A stretch of 64,000 nt of DNA, from contig JAFEKR010000001.1 of assembly GCA_019022495.1 (NCBI GenBank), positions 124,001 through 188,000 on the forward strand, given 5' to 3'. A program made the translations under genes and the position numbers. Each line of letters starts with the position of its first letter. The first letter of the stretch is position 1. Positions 35,285-46,299 of this stretch are shown in pieces. The notes beneath the pieces were generated by a model. That model did not search any database. It saw nothing but the letters and a program-made list of their open reading frames with translations, and was not told the DNA's origin. Origin of the DNA: Epichloe hybrida. Its lineage: Eukaryota; Ascomycota; Sordariomycetes; Hypocreales; Clavicipitaceae.

Positions 35285-36657
35285 TCACTGCTCAAAGGAC
35301 TCAAAGGAGCCGGCAGCGTACAGCACATCGTCGACATCACCATTTATGTAATCCCACAGGGAGCGGGCCTCCTCGTGAACGCTTCGCTTGGCGTTGGCGG
35401 CGGTGCCGTTCAGGGCCGCGAGCTCGGCGGCGGCATTCTCGCGCTCCATCTGCACATGCAGGTAGACGGCCGTCCTCTTGCCGCTGAAGAGCGCGTGCGG
35501 AATGTTGGTCACGTTGTCCGAGTTGCAGTCGCCGACGGCGTAGACGCCCGGCACACTCGTCACCAGGCCCCTTGCCGAGTCGGCGCACATCTTGTCGCCG
35601 CACATCCTGACACCGAGGTCCTTGCCGAGGCGGGAGTACTGCTCCGACTTGAAGTTGGCGATGAAGGCGTCTCTCGTCGTCGACTCGCCGTCGGTGAAGT
35701 GGACCCGGAAGAGGTCATGCTCTGGGTGCGTGGGGAGAGAAGGGTCGGCCGTCGGGTCGGAGCCATCTCGCAGTCGCTCAATCGCGACGATGGTGCGGTT
35801 CTCGACCTGGATATTGTGCAGCTTCAGGTACTCCCGCCACCGGGGGCTGGACTTTTCCGTCGCTTCACGGTTGGCAGGTGTGTCGGTGCCGTTGACAAAG
35901 GCGACCATGTTCTTGAAGAGGGTGAGGCTTTCGAGAACCGTGCTGGGGACGCTGGTCAGGTTACCGAGCACGCCAATGCGTTGATCGGCGTGTTCGTAGC
36001 CGTCACACCAGTCACACCAGAAGATGCCGTTGGCCCAGTTCTCGGCGAGGCCGGGTGTGCCGGGGATCAGGTCGCGGAGACCGGTGGCCAGAACGATCTT
36101 CCTGGCAGTGAAGCTGAAGTTCTTGTCGTCTGGGTGTTCGCCCGGGTATTTGCCCGTCACGGTGAAGTAGGTGTTGTTCTGCTCCGGCTGAATCTTGGAA
36201 ACCGTCCCGTTGGTCATGTTGACGCTGCCGTAATGGGATATCTGCTGGCGGGCCAGCCATCGGTGGTAAGCTGGCTGGAGGCCTGGCCGGCACAACAGGT
36301 TCGGTTTGGTTAGCCAACAACACACCAAGTAAACCGTAACGTGTGATGGGATTCACACACGGTATTTTATCTCTACCAGTGGCAAAAGAGGAAGGCGCCA
36401 GGACATGTCATTATGTACTTACCATCGTTGCCTATAACATCATGCATGTGTCTCGTTTTGCCGTTGCGGTAGACACCCGAGTCTATCATCAGCACCTTGC
36501 GACGAACTCGGGCCAAACCGCTCAGAGCGCTCAGCCCAGCCGGACCACCGCCGACAATGATGACATCGTACTGAGCCCGGGGCCTATTCTCAGCCACCGG
36601 CGCCGCGAAAGCAAGCAGAGGCAGCGAGCACACCAAGGCAGCGGCGCTGAACCACAT
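35285..36657 (-). CDS. Secreted thioredoxin-reductase-like FAD oxidoreductase
   Basis: Exons 36657-36423 and 36282-35285, with a 140-bp intron (GTAAGT...CCAG), give 410 aa. A signal peptide is clear ([20 protein letters not shown]). The FAD-binding loop is [13 protein letters not shown] at about residue 31. The redox-active pair is CDWC ([13 protein letters not shown]). The NAD(P) domain begins RIGVLGN, and [12 protein letters not shown] is the second FAD contact. It resembles fungal low-molecular-weight thioredoxin reductases and their relatives such as GliT, but no secondary-metabolite genes are nearby. NXS/T sequons (NMTNG, NNTY, NFSF, NLTS, NGTD, NRTI) fit passage through the secretory route. 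The function may be disulfide chemistry outside the cytosol; this is an inference. Confidence 0.85.
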
Positions 36658-36712
36658 CTCGGGAACGATTTCTGTTCGACGGAACCAAGTGGTAGGCGGG
36701 CTATATGAATGG

Positions 36713-36763
<51 letters not shown>

Positions 36764-39064
36764 AAACTTGACCAGATCAACGGAGCTACGCGCCACCCGA
36801 GGAGGTTGTCGACGATGCGAAGGGGAGGAGGAAGGCTAATAAGGAAACAAACCAAGACATCCTCAGGGAGAATCTCAGGGAGCAATCCCTCCTGGCTCTG
36901 TACCCAGCTATTTATGCTCGAAACGGACAGGATGACAAGACACAAACAAGTAGTGAGACAATTGGAGCCCACACGACTTCACGAGTAACGGTGCAATTTC
37001 GGCTCGAGGCCCATCTCGTTGTGATTGTCCCAGCTCCACGGCCCGCAGGCCGGATCCGCTGTCTTCGGCCTGCAGGACGGACATGGCCAGGAAAAACATG
37101 ATGAATCACGTTCTCGATCTGTCGATGATCCCACGAGCTTTTGCTCTCCGAGCTTGCCCCGGCAGGAACAGGGACAGCCTTTCTCAGCCCTTGCACGTAA
37201 CGCCGGGGACTCAACGCCGAACATGGTGATGCTCCAAGAGCTGAATCTGGGGCACTGACAAATTAGAACAAGCTTAGCGGTTTTAGCTCGTGCATGTGAT
37301 GGCTACCGAGGCTGAAGGGGTAAGGGTTCATGGTCGATCCAGTGCCTGTCTCACCCCAGCAATCTGCTGGCATTTCTTGGAAGGATACGGTTTTTGTACG
37401 GGCACGGAATACTCCGTACTCGGTACATGCTGATTCGGTGCAGCACAGAAGCACAGAAGCACAGAAGCACAGAATCAATCGGTGGCGTCACACTGCCGGA
37501 CCGTTTGTGCCGCCCTCTCTCTCACCAATTGCGTGGATTCAGGCCGTTGGCGTTGGGCATATCATACATACGTATGTATCTTGGTCTTGATTCGAGTTTT
37601 TGCTTCATCCACCTGTGCGGCCGTGCCTGGTGCAGATGTTAACAACTCCACTGTGCACATGTGCGCAAGTGGAGCAGAAGTGGAGCTGATTGGCTCACTT
37701 GGCTTCCCCCTGGGATGAGATGGGAACGGGATGATGTGGTTGGTCGGTGTGCGCTGCGGGGTCCCTGGAAGCATCCGTCAAGCGACAAGCCGGGCTCCCC
37801 GCTGGTGCCGACCGAGCGCGCGAGCATGTTTCAACCAATGATGTTAATGACTGACTCGAGGCGCTTGCCGATGGCACCCACCTGTCATCTTCGACGCCCT
37901 CTTTGTTGTCCACGTACGATACATACATGTACGTGTACATGTACGTAATCCGTACATACATGTAGGCACCATGATCATGATCGAGCCCAGATCAGACCCC
38001 CCCCGAAGCCTTCGACGCAAGCCCCGAACACCACGGACTGAGGTGTGGGGCACATTCCGAGAAGGAACCCCGAATTCCTGTGCTCGTCGGTTCGCAACAT
38101 GCGGTGTTTCTCCGGCCAGACCATGAACAATGTCCATGCCAACGTCAACCCCTCGTTACTACTGAGCAGAACATAAAGCCAAGCGCTCACCGCGTTCTGG
38201 GATCAAATTTCAACTGCATCACGAGTGGTAGAGAGGAAGAGGACAAGCAGGGGTCAGAGGGCTTCATCTGGTTGCTGGTATAGCCCAAGTCTCAGTTGCT
38301 CTCCTACTCCACGTGCCGTAATCTCATATCAGTTAAAACCCAGACTAGCTTGCTATAGAGGCAGATCTGAGGCTGGTCAATGCAGAACAGAGACCTGATC
38401 ATGCCTCCAAAGTCCTGAGCTTCGTTATATTTTAAAGAGTGAATCAGCAGTGAAGTGCTGTCTTCGACATGGCACGCCTTTCCATTCATCAGGAGATTTT
38501 GCTCAGGAATGACCCAATACTGCCATTTGATTCAAAACATGTTTAGAGCCAAAGACTCTTTAATCATGTCGGTCTGGTTAAAAATCTAATTCTGTCTCTA
38601 TACGACAATCATGCACCCACAATTCTAAGTTGATCTATAGAGGCTGAGACGGGGGATACGGCCGGTACGACGAGTTTCAGGACTTTGCCGGATTCGACAC
38701 GGGTATGTACTGGAAGCATGGACATATAAAGCACATGATGAATGAGAGAGAGTTGTTACTGAAAGAAGAAAAAGATGAAGAAGAAGGGATCTAGATTTTT
38801 AAGATTGAGAGATATCTGCACCTGAGCTTGACTGATCTCCCTAGATTTCCAACTAAACAGAAAAGGAGTTGTTGTGCCTCTGAGTTATGATATCAAGAAT
38901 ATGCCGATAGCTTCCCATTTACTAATTCAGCCTTAGTAGTGTTCATTTGACGTCATCAACCTCTCCACTGGTTGTCCGGCCTCTCCCGCGCGACCTGCCA
39001 GTCTCCCTCCCGATGGCGACCCTCTCAGGTTGCAGGAACCCAGACGACCCTCATGCCAGCCTCC
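36658..39064. other. 2.4 kb intergenic with simple repeats
   Basis: A (CAGCAA)n tract at about 36714-36764 lies in the leader of the flavoprotein gene. Then come a TACTCCGTA motif (37410-37418), a 9-bp CACAGAAG-type repeat (about 37440-37472), GTACATGTAC palindromes (37920-37965) and a perfect TGACGTCA (38948-38955). No gene is supported. Confidence 0.5.
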
Positions 39065-39690
39065 TCATTTGAGGCACTCCTCGGGGGCAACGGGCTTCTC
39101 CCCGGACGGCAGAGAGTCGTTGATGGTCCTGAGAGCCAACAGGAAGATGTCGGGCAGCGGCTTCCCCCGGCCCGCCGCCAAGCGAGCGTCGTCGCCCAGC
39201 ACGCGTCTGTTCTCGGGGAACGCGGAGAACAAGTCGGCCAGGTGCTCCGTCTTGAGCCTGAAGTTGGCGGCGGCCGAGCTCGTCGCGAGAGCAACGTGGA
39301 CGCTGCTGCTCTTGGGCGCCAGCCCGGCGAGCAGCTCCGGGACGCCGGGGAGCGGCCTCGCCGCCGCGAACTTTTCTCGGTGGAGGACCGAGAGCTCCGA
39401 GTTGTACTGCTCCCGGCTGATGGGGAGGTTGGCCCAGTCAGAGAAGATCTTGTTGGCTTCGGGGCCGGGGCGGCCCTGGAGCTTGGCCTTGACGGACCAG
39501 GGCATCGGGGGCCGGCCGTATCTCTCCAGGACGAGGTTCACGCAGAGCGTGTATAGGTCCTCTGTGTCGAGGAGGAGGCCGTCCATGTCGAAGATGCATG
39601 CTCGGACTGGGGGGAAGCTTTTGGGTGTGAGTTTGGTGGGAGGAAGAGGGGGGGGGGGGGTGAGAGGACGTACTCTTTCTTGGGGGCCAT
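39065..39690 (-). pseudogene. HAD phosphatase (pseudouridine-5'-phosphatase type), truncated
   Basis: Exons 39690-39674 and 39617-39065 (56-bp intron) give MAPKKDFPPVRACIFDMDGLL and then 189 aa in all. HAD motif I (DMDGLLLDTED), the cap region (LQGRPGPEANKIF), motif II (LATSS) and the motif III region (GKPLPDIFLLAL) are present. Related proteins continue PEECL-(V/I)FEDS...EAGMRVVWVP, carrying the acidic motif IV that holds Mg2+. Here PEECLK is followed at once by TGA, and EAGMRVVWVPAT appears in another frame a few bases on before stopping again. About 30 bases and the C-terminal end seem lost. Family length is usually about 240 aa. The enzyme is probably inactive. Confidence 0.75.
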
Positions 39691-40126
39691 GATGAAGATG
39701 GTTGGTTTGGGTATTGGTTTTTGAATGATATTTTGTGGAAGAAACCAACTTTTGGTGACCAAATGTTGTTTGTCAGGGGGTCGAGAGTATTTGGTCGCCC
39801 TGGGCAAGCCGTGGGAATAGATATGACTCCCGGTTGGGTTGGGCGCCTGATGATCTGAGCAGTAGCCGAGGTGGTACCGGGAAACAATAAGAAGATATTG
39901 TCCTTTTTCTCGCCCATTTGCGATTGCGAGTGAAACTTTTATGAAACTATATGAGATTCAGTTTCTTCGTTCATGGTCAAAGTTCAGTCTTTCGCATGCC
40001 CCGCCCCGCCCCGCCCCCACCTGGGCCCAGTTGGCAACAGCTGCTTCCTTTTGCTCAAACGTCTGCAACTCGATTGACGACAAAAAGTCTGGCATCCGCC
40101 ATCAGTAATCGCATTTGCCTGCCAGA
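39691..40126. promoter_or_regulatory. Divergent promoter of the HAD and TTC1 genes
   Basis: This 436-bp region separates the two start codons. It contains a CCCCGCC run (about 40000-40016) and CCACCTGGGCCC, but no site I can assign with confidence. Confidence 0.4.
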
Positions 40127-41268
40127 ATGACAGGGCCGTCGGACCAAAAGGACGCCGCCCCGGATCGGGTCGACGCCATCAAGAATCCCGAGGAGAATGC
40201 CGGAGCCGAGGTGGTCAGGTTTTCACCTGACGAGGAAAGGGTAAGTCAAAACGTTCATCTGGCGTTCCCCCTCTGCTTAGTTAGTCCTGATGCTCCTCTT
40301 CCCACTCTTCCGGGACCTCATGTTGTCAGCCCCTCAATCCTAGTGCATACATCTCACTTGACCTTTTTTTTTTTTTGCTTCCTGAATCCGTAGCTAATAA
40401 AGGTCGGATGTTTTTTTTGGGGGGCGTGACTGAAAAAAAGGCTCTTCTCGTGGAGTCCAACACCATCAAGGCGGAAGCCAACGCGTTGTACTCGGCAAAG
40501 GACTACGAAAATGCCCTGTCAAAGTATGAAGACGCCATCTCAACATGCCCCAACTACTTGGACTATGAGCGCGCCGTCATCCAGAGCAACATGGCTGCCT
40601 GCCATCTACAACTGGAGCAGTGGAAAGACGCCATCAAGGTCGCCACCAAGGCGCTGGATGGCATAGCGGCGCTGCAAAAGAATGAGGACGGGACAGAGCC
40701 AGCGGGCACCGAGGCCGAGGGGAAGCAGCATGTCTCCGGGGGACAGAAGGGTTCCTCGGCGCCCAAAGTCGAAAAGACAGACGATGAAGTCGACGAGGAA
40801 ATCGTCAGTTCTGGCGCAACTCGAGCCGCGTCCGCGTCCGCGTCGGCGCCTCCACCGCCATCATCAGAATCAGACACCGCCAAGTCAGTGGCCGAGACAA
40901 GAAAAGCGGATGTACACAGGATTCGCACCAAGGCACTTCTGCGGCGTGCTCGTGCGCGTTCCGAAGCCGGCGGGTGGCAGAACCTCGCTGGTGCAGAGGA
41001 GGACTACAAGCTGCTGTCTGACACGCCGGGTCTTGGTCCGGCGGATCTACGCGAAGTTCGGAGGCAGCTTGTCGCGCTGCCGCCTAGGACAAAGGCCGCG
41101 CAGGAGAGTGAGATGTCGGAGATGTGGGGGAAGCTGAGGACGCTGGGGGACGGGATTCTGAAGCCATTTGGTCTCAGTACGAATAATTTCCAGATGGTCA
41201 AGGACGAGAAGTCGGGTGGCTACAGCATGAATTTCACATCGGGTGATGGCGAGTCCAAGCCCACATGA
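40127..41268 (+). CDS. TTC1-like tetratricopeptide repeat co-chaperone
   Basis: Exons 40127-40240 and 40441-41268 (200-bp intron) give 313 aa. TPR motifs are KAEANALYSAKDYENALSKYEDAI, ERAVIQSNMAACHLQLEQWKDAIKVATKAL and, after a long Ser/Ala/Glu insert, RTKALLRRARARSEAGGWQNLAGAEEDY. The C-terminal block LGDGILKPFGLSTNNFQMVKD...GGYSMNF is the signature of TTC1, known in animals as a Hsp70/Hsp90-binding adaptor. The insert between the second and third TPR (about 70 residues) is low complexity. The intron acceptor is AAAAAAAG at 40440; an earlier AG at 40402 leads to a stop. Confidence 0.85.
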
Positions 41269-42014
41269 TGTGGGGATGATCAAGGCTCCTGAAGACGAGA
41301 GGGAACAGAGACAAAAGGGGCATCATAGATGGTGAATGGACAAAGGCATGCTTCGATACCCCTGTGGAAAAGCATACTGCATAGATGGGATATCACGGGC
41401 CCGTTCATGACATTTACTTGGGGCAGTAGGCCGGAGAATAAAGCCAGATTTCTTAAAATAAAAAATCATAAAAACTCTCGTGTTGATCTGAGCGAGGGGG
41501 CTGCCCGATGGGTGCATCAAGATGATCACCATCTTCACTCGACGTTGGTGCTGGAACGGCGTTCGTCTTCATCTTGTCGTTGTGGTTACCGACGCTTTCA
41601 CCCTCCTTTCCGTATCGTGGCATACCGTCATCATCTGCCCAATTATTCGAGTGCGATGCCTTCTGTTGCCATTCGCCTTTGTCTAGCTAGAAATACATGC
41701 CACCTTTGTGTGTTCAACCAAGTGTTGTTAACGCTGCGTTGCACCTCCAAGATAATTCTGTACTGCCCCACTTCCAAGGCTGCTCGTCGGCTCCGTCATC
41801 TCGCATTCAATTCGACATTTGCCTCTTCCATTTCTCGAACCTGCAGCGCAACATCGACGGATACTGCTAATCGCTTTAACCATGTTGCTTCAGCCGAAAT
41901 AAACGCCACGCTATGAGTCAAGCAGACGCACCATAGCAGGGGGATCGATCGGGTAGCCCACGTCGGACCGGCCGAAATCGTGTCGCGCATCGAAAAAAAA
42001 AAAGAAGAAGAAAA
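41269..42014. other. Intergenic between TTC1 and ASA1
   Basis: This is 746 bp holding the TTC1 3' end and the ASA1 promoter. A purine-rich A run directly precedes the ASA1 ATG. The open frame at 41329-41916 shows no domain and is rejected. Confidence 0.6.
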
Positions 42015-43477
42015 ATGCCCGGCGTGCCGGCCCCAAAATTCGTCTTTCGAGGCCACCGGGCCGCCGTCCACGCAGCAGCGTTTGTCCGAAACAATGAGCG
42101 CTTGGCCACGGGGGACTCGGAGGGATTCGTGGTGCTCTGGGACCTCATGATTATGCGTGCAAGGGCCGTCTGGAAGGCTCATGAGAGTGCGATCCTGGGG
42201 CTTCGCGGATGGGGAGACGACAAGGTTATCACGTAGGTTTTTTTTGCTGAAGCGACGTCGGTTCGGCCGCGTCCTTTTCCAATTTGCCCTCTACATCTTT
42301 TTTTTTTTTTCTTCTGTGAGATGTCACTGTGTTTCAGGTCTACTAACACTGTTCTGCAGGCATGGACGAGATCATAAGCTCATCGTCTGGCAAGTAAGGG
42401 AAAAGGATGAAAGTGACCTGAGCACAGCACTGCCACTAGATGGATCGACTGAGGATAGGCCAAAACCCTGGATGCTTCATTTCCTGGAAGTCAACACGGC
42501 CAACTTTTGCTCATTTACAGCTTGCCCAGCAGAAGAGACGACCTCTTGCACAAGATTTCTCGGGTCCGCATCGGAGATTTTGATAGCAGTTCCCAATACG
42601 TTGGCGTCGGAGGCGGTATGCTTCGTTTCCCCGGCTTCCTGTCTCATGGCTTGTGGCTAAGTATTACCCCTGACAGGTGGACATCTATACCTTGCCATCT
42701 CAGACACGCACACACACCGTCAGACCAGGATCATCAAACGGCATGGCCATGAGTCTATCATTGCTTCATCACCAAAGCAGACTGACGCTCATTGTGGCAT
42801 TCGAAAACGGATATGCATCCGCGCATCAGCTAGATGCGACCGGCAACTGGATCCAGACATATCGATGTCAGGCTCATTCGCAGCCCATCTTGTCCCTGGA
42901 TGTTCGCCGAGACAGGGACTGCTTCTTCACCTCCGGCGCCGATTCCATCATTGCGAAGCATCCCATCCCTACTGCGCTGCAGGAGATGGCCAAGCCTTTC
43001 AGCCCAAGCGAGCGCATTATTGAAGAAGTCGGCACCAGCACTCCAGAGACGCCTTCTTTACTCTCAAAGAGACTCAAAGAAGAAGCCACACCTGAAAGCA
43101 AACCCCAGCAAACACTGTTGCAGGAGTGGAAACATGCTAAAAAGGTCGTCAATACTAAGCATTCTGGACAGCAAAGTCTCGAGGTACGTTCTGACGGCAG
43201 CATTTTTGCCACTGCTGGTTGGGACTCCAAAATCCGCGTGTACTCTTGCAAGACTATGAAAGAGCTGGCGGTACTCAAGTGGCACAAGGAGGGCGCATAT
43301 GCCGTCACCTTCTCCGACGTGGGATCCGGCTCGGAGATGCAGGCACAGGACGTCAACGAGACAGTTGATGTAGGCCGCATGAGCGTCTTGGATCGGAGAA
43401 CCCATAGAGTCAAAACAGCGCATTGGGTTGCCGCGGGCGCGAAAGACGGCAGAGTCAGCCTCTGGGACATTTATTGA
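42015..43477 (+). CDS. asa1: ASTRA-associated protein 1 (WD40)
   Basis: Exons 42015-42232, 42360-42615 and 42677-43477 give 424 aa. Intron 1 has a textbook branch site (TACTAAC) and GCAG end. WD repeats are visible: [14 protein letters not shown]...[24 protein letters not shown]...[23 protein letters not shown]...GADSIIAKH, then near the C-terminus [20 protein letters not shown] and [17 protein letters not shown]. The VDIYTLPS region and the ending match fungal Asa1, a component linked to the ASTRA chaperone complex for PIKK kinases such as Tra1 and Tor. It faces the next gene tail to tail with 133 bp between. Confidence 0.9.
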
Positions 43478-43570
43478 GAGAAAACGCCGCATTAGATGGC
43501 GAGAAGTAAGAAGGCGTGCATGGTTGAGCTTTTCTTTCGCATGCATGCCGGTCATATTATCAGCGTAAAA

Positions 43571-43598
43571 AAAAACACACACACACACACACACACAA
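43571..43598. repeat. (AC)n microsatellite
   Basis: A run of AC dinucleotides between the convergent 3' ends of asa1 and the next gene. Confidence 0.9.
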
Positions 43599-43610
43599 AA
43601 ACGAGACAAG

Positions 43611-44279
43611 TCATAATTCGTAACGCGGACTCCGCGCAATCTGCCACCACACTCTCAACACCCACGCCGTGACGAGCGCATCCCTCGCCATCTCATTCAT
43701 TTCCATCGTGATGAACAAGCTGTGCTTTGCCAGCGGAGAGTCCAGCTCTCTGGCGATGATCTCGCCGCCCGGGTCGGACCACTCGAACCGCACTTGGCCC
43801 CTCCTGGTCGACGCGACGGAGAACAGATGGCCGCGCGGGACGACGTCGCGATCCGCATCCTTCACAGCACGATGGACCTGGAAGCCCTGCGCTGATGAGA
43901 AGAAGCGCCGTGGTGCGCGAACGGTGCATATGCCAAACGAACACAGGCTGTACCTTGAGACGGAATCGGCGTGGTACAGGAACAGAGGACCAGTCAGAAT
44001 CCCGGGGTGTTTCAAGTCGTAGATGTGGCGTTTTCGCGTCACCATCCGGGAGGTGCCGTTCTGGACCCTGCTGGTGCTGTCCAGCCTGTTGATGGACATG
44101 GACCTCGTCGTGTCGCGAAGGTGGTCGATTTGGTGGGAGAGTTCGTAGAGCGGCTCGCCGGCGGGGTTTCGGTCCGAGTAGATGAAGCTGCCGAGGATAT
44201 GGAACGTCGCGGGCGTGTGAGGTCTGGAGTCGTCAGTCGTGGGATTCGCGATGTCGTTGTACGAGGGAGGAGGATCCAT
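43611..44279 (-). CDS. Uncharacterised protein with an N-terminal PPSY motif
   Basis: ATG at 44279 gives 222 aa in one open frame. The N-terminus is MDPPPSYNDI, a PPxY-like motif of the type bound by WW-domain ubiquitin ligases. The body contains ATFHILGSFIYSDRN, LYELSHQIDHLRDTT, RHIYDLKHPG, GPLFLYHADS, GHLFSVAS and a C-terminal MNEMARDALVTAWVLRVWWQIA helix. This resembles a tubby/LURP-like beta barrel with a closing helix, but I cannot prove it. A GTACAG...GCGCAG pair at about 43961-43891 looks like an intron, yet removing it would shift the frame, so read-through is modelled. Confidence 0.6.
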   Translation of the reverse strand: MDPPPSYNDIANPTTDDSRPHTPATFHILGSFIYSDRNPAGEPLYELSHQIDHLRDTTRSMSINRLDSTSRVQNGTSRMVTRKRHIYDLKHPGILTGPLFLYHADSVSRYSLCSFGICTVRAPRRFFSSAQGFQVHRAVKDADRDVVPRGHLFSVASTRRGQVRFEWSDPGGEIIARELDSPLAKHSLFITMEMNEMARDALVTAWVLRVWWQIARSPRYEL

Positions 44280-44867
44280 TGGTGTTTTGACTCTTGAGTC
44301 CGCCCAGGCTGAATGAAGAAGGCACGTGGTTGTGACGAGGGAGAAGAAAATGGGGGGGTCGAGACGGGTCGAAGTAACTCGCCATTTGTCGTCACGGCGC
44401 CGCCGCCGCCGGTAGCACAACCATCAGCTCTGCGGACTAGGCTCCAGAGGATCCAGAGGACGCAGGAAGAGGATGAGGTTGGATAAGGGTTAAGAAAAGT
44501 CTCCGAATCAGTTCTTCCGCCAACGTCCATCAACTTGTCCAGAAAATATGTGACATGGCATAAAAATACCTCGGGGTTTCCAAATGCTCCCCCCCCCCCC
44601 AGGCCCTGCACCCCCCATCCAATCAATCAGCTTACTCATCCACTTTCCCATCGCCGCCGAAACTTCCCATCCGTCCCCAAACCTCCGCCGCAGAAACCAT
44701 CACGACAGGCAGAAGTTCCTGTTCTTCTCGGAGCCATTGCGGCCCAGAAAATGGGAACTTGAATTTTTTTGAATTTCTTCCCCCCCCCCCTCTCTTCATA
44801 CCTACGTCAAAAAATCTTTGTACCCAAATTTTTTTTTTTTTTCCCCATCTGTCCGCCCTTCGCAACG
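44280..44867. promoter_or_regulatory. Divergent promoter of the PPSY-protein gene and panC
   Basis: This 588-bp region is rich in homopolymers: C10 at about 44590 and 44781, T13 at about 44830, just ahead of the panC ATG. No specific factor site is recognised. Confidence 0.5.
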
Positions 44868-45980
44868 ATGCAACGTCTGGCATGTAATCGGATCGGGTCA
44901 CGTGCCACCCATCAGTATGCATCAGGCCGCGGACCACGGACCGCCAAGGAGACGGTGCCCGCGACGCCGATCCGGGTTCTCCGCGCCGTGGAGGAAGTTC
45001 GCAGGTGGAGGAGGCCGCACATGATGAACCATCGCAGCGTCGGGCTCGTCCCTACCATGGGCGCCCTGCACGAGGGCCACCTCGCCTTGATCCGGGCGGC
45101 CGCGAGGGAGAACCACCACGTCGTGGTGAGCATCTACGTCAACCCGGCGCAGTTCGGCGTCGGCGAGGACCTGGCCTCGTACCCCGTCACATGGGACGCC
45201 GACACGGCGGCGCTGGCCAGGCTGGACCGCGAGCTGGCCGACGACGGGGCCAACCTGGGCCGGATATCGGCCGTCTTCGCGCCCGCCACGCCCGACATGT
45301 ATCCCTCCGGGTTCCCGGGCCAGGCCGTCGACAGCAAGGGGAGCTTCGTCACCATCACGCCCGTGGCCGAGGTCCTCGAGGGAGCCAGTCGGCCCACCTT
45401 CTTTCGCGGCGTCGCCACCGTCTGCATGAAGCTGCTCAACATTGTCCAGCCGGAGCGCGTGTACCTTGGACAAAAGGACGTGCAGCAGACGGTCGTGGTC
45501 CGCCGCATGGTGCAGGACCTCATGGTGCCCGCCCAAGTCGTCGTTTGCCCTACCCGGCGTGAGCAGGATGGGCTCGCCATGGCCTCGCGCAACGTCTATC
45601 TCGGAACGCGTCGCCGCCGGGTCGGTCTCGCCCTGGTTTCGGCCCTGCGAGCTGCTGAGGAAGCGTATCGCGGCGGTGAGACGACGGGTCGCGCTGCCAT
45701 CTTGGGAGCCGCCCATGCCGCGTGTGAAGCGGTATTGGAGGCCCAGAGAGGGCTGAGGCCCTCGGAGCGAGCGCTCTTCGAGATCGACTACATCTCGCTT
45801 GCGGATCCGGACACGTTGCAAGAGGTGGACACGGTTGATCTGAGCAAAGGTGCTGTGTTGAGCGGTGCGCTCAAGATGCTCCCTGTGGAGGATCCGCAGG
45901 AGGGCGAAGACTTGGGACATTCCGACGGGCCTCCTGTTAGACTCATTGATAATATCATGTTGCCGCCAAAATCATCATGA
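44868..45980 (+). CDS. Pantoate-beta-alanine ligase (pantothenate synthetase)
   Basis: A single exon of 370 aa. It condenses pantoate with beta-alanine, using ATP, to make pantothenate for coenzyme A. The nucleotidyltransferase signature is VPTMGALHEGHLALI at about residue 62, with HEGH as the HxGH-type motif. YVNPAQFGVGEDLASYP binds pantoate, and VYLGQKDVQQTVVVRRMV with NVYLGTRRRR closes the ATP site. SRNVYL is intact. An N-terminal extension of about 35 residues is Arg/Ser-rich with few acids (MQRLACNRIGSRATHQ), which could be a mitochondrial presequence. The length fits fungal Pan6 proteins with an internal insert (about residues 115-150). Confidence 0.95.
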   Translation: MQRLACNRIGSRATHQYASGRGPRTAKETVPATPIRVLRAVEEVRRWRRPHMMNHRSVGLVPTMGALHEGHLALIRAAARENHHVVVSIYVNPAQFGVGEDLASYPVTWDADTAALARLDRELADDGANLGRISAVFAPATPDMYPSGFPGQAVDSKGSFVTITPVAEVLEGASRPTFFRGVATVCMKLLNIVQPERVYLGQKDVQQTVVVRRMVQDLMVPAQVVVCPTRREQDGLAMASRNVYLGTRRRRVGLALVSALRAAEEAYRGGETTGRAAILGAAHAACEAVLEAQRGLRPSERALFEIDYISLADPDTLQEVDTVDLSKGAVLSGALKMLPVEDPQEGEDLGHSDGPPVRLIDNIMLPPKSS

Positions 45981-46145
45981 AACTTGTTCCAATTGGAAAA
46001 AGTTTTCAATGTGTAAGTGGACTGCCAGGTTTAATTGGCGTTGTGGACCGAAGATTTGTATGAACGGCATGTAAGAAGCAGGGGGGTTTTTCTTTTAAAA
46101 AAAAGTACAATATTCAAGGGTATATGTTTATGTATATATATATAT

Positions 46146-46216
<71 letters not shown>

Positions 46217-46299
46217 CAGAGAGAGAGACAGAGAGAGAGACAGAGAGAGAGAAAGAGGCTGGTTTAATTTGTACAAAACAGACATCGTACAATCATCTA
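45981..46299. repeat. Convergent 3' region with a (TA)n(GA)n microsatellite
   Basis: A TATATA run at about 46132-46145 passes into an imperfect GA tract of about 110 bp (46146-46257) with AAAG and GACA interruptions. It lies between the tails of panC and the acyltransferase gene. Confidence 0.9.

Noticed and set aside
35375..36313. 312-codon open frame antisense to the flavoprotein
   Set aside because: No start context or domain, and it spans the real exon exactly.
44922..45920. 332-codon open frame antisense to pantoate ligase
   Set aside because: The sense strand carries every catalytic motif of the ligase; the antisense frame is low-complexity Arg/Gly/Asp.
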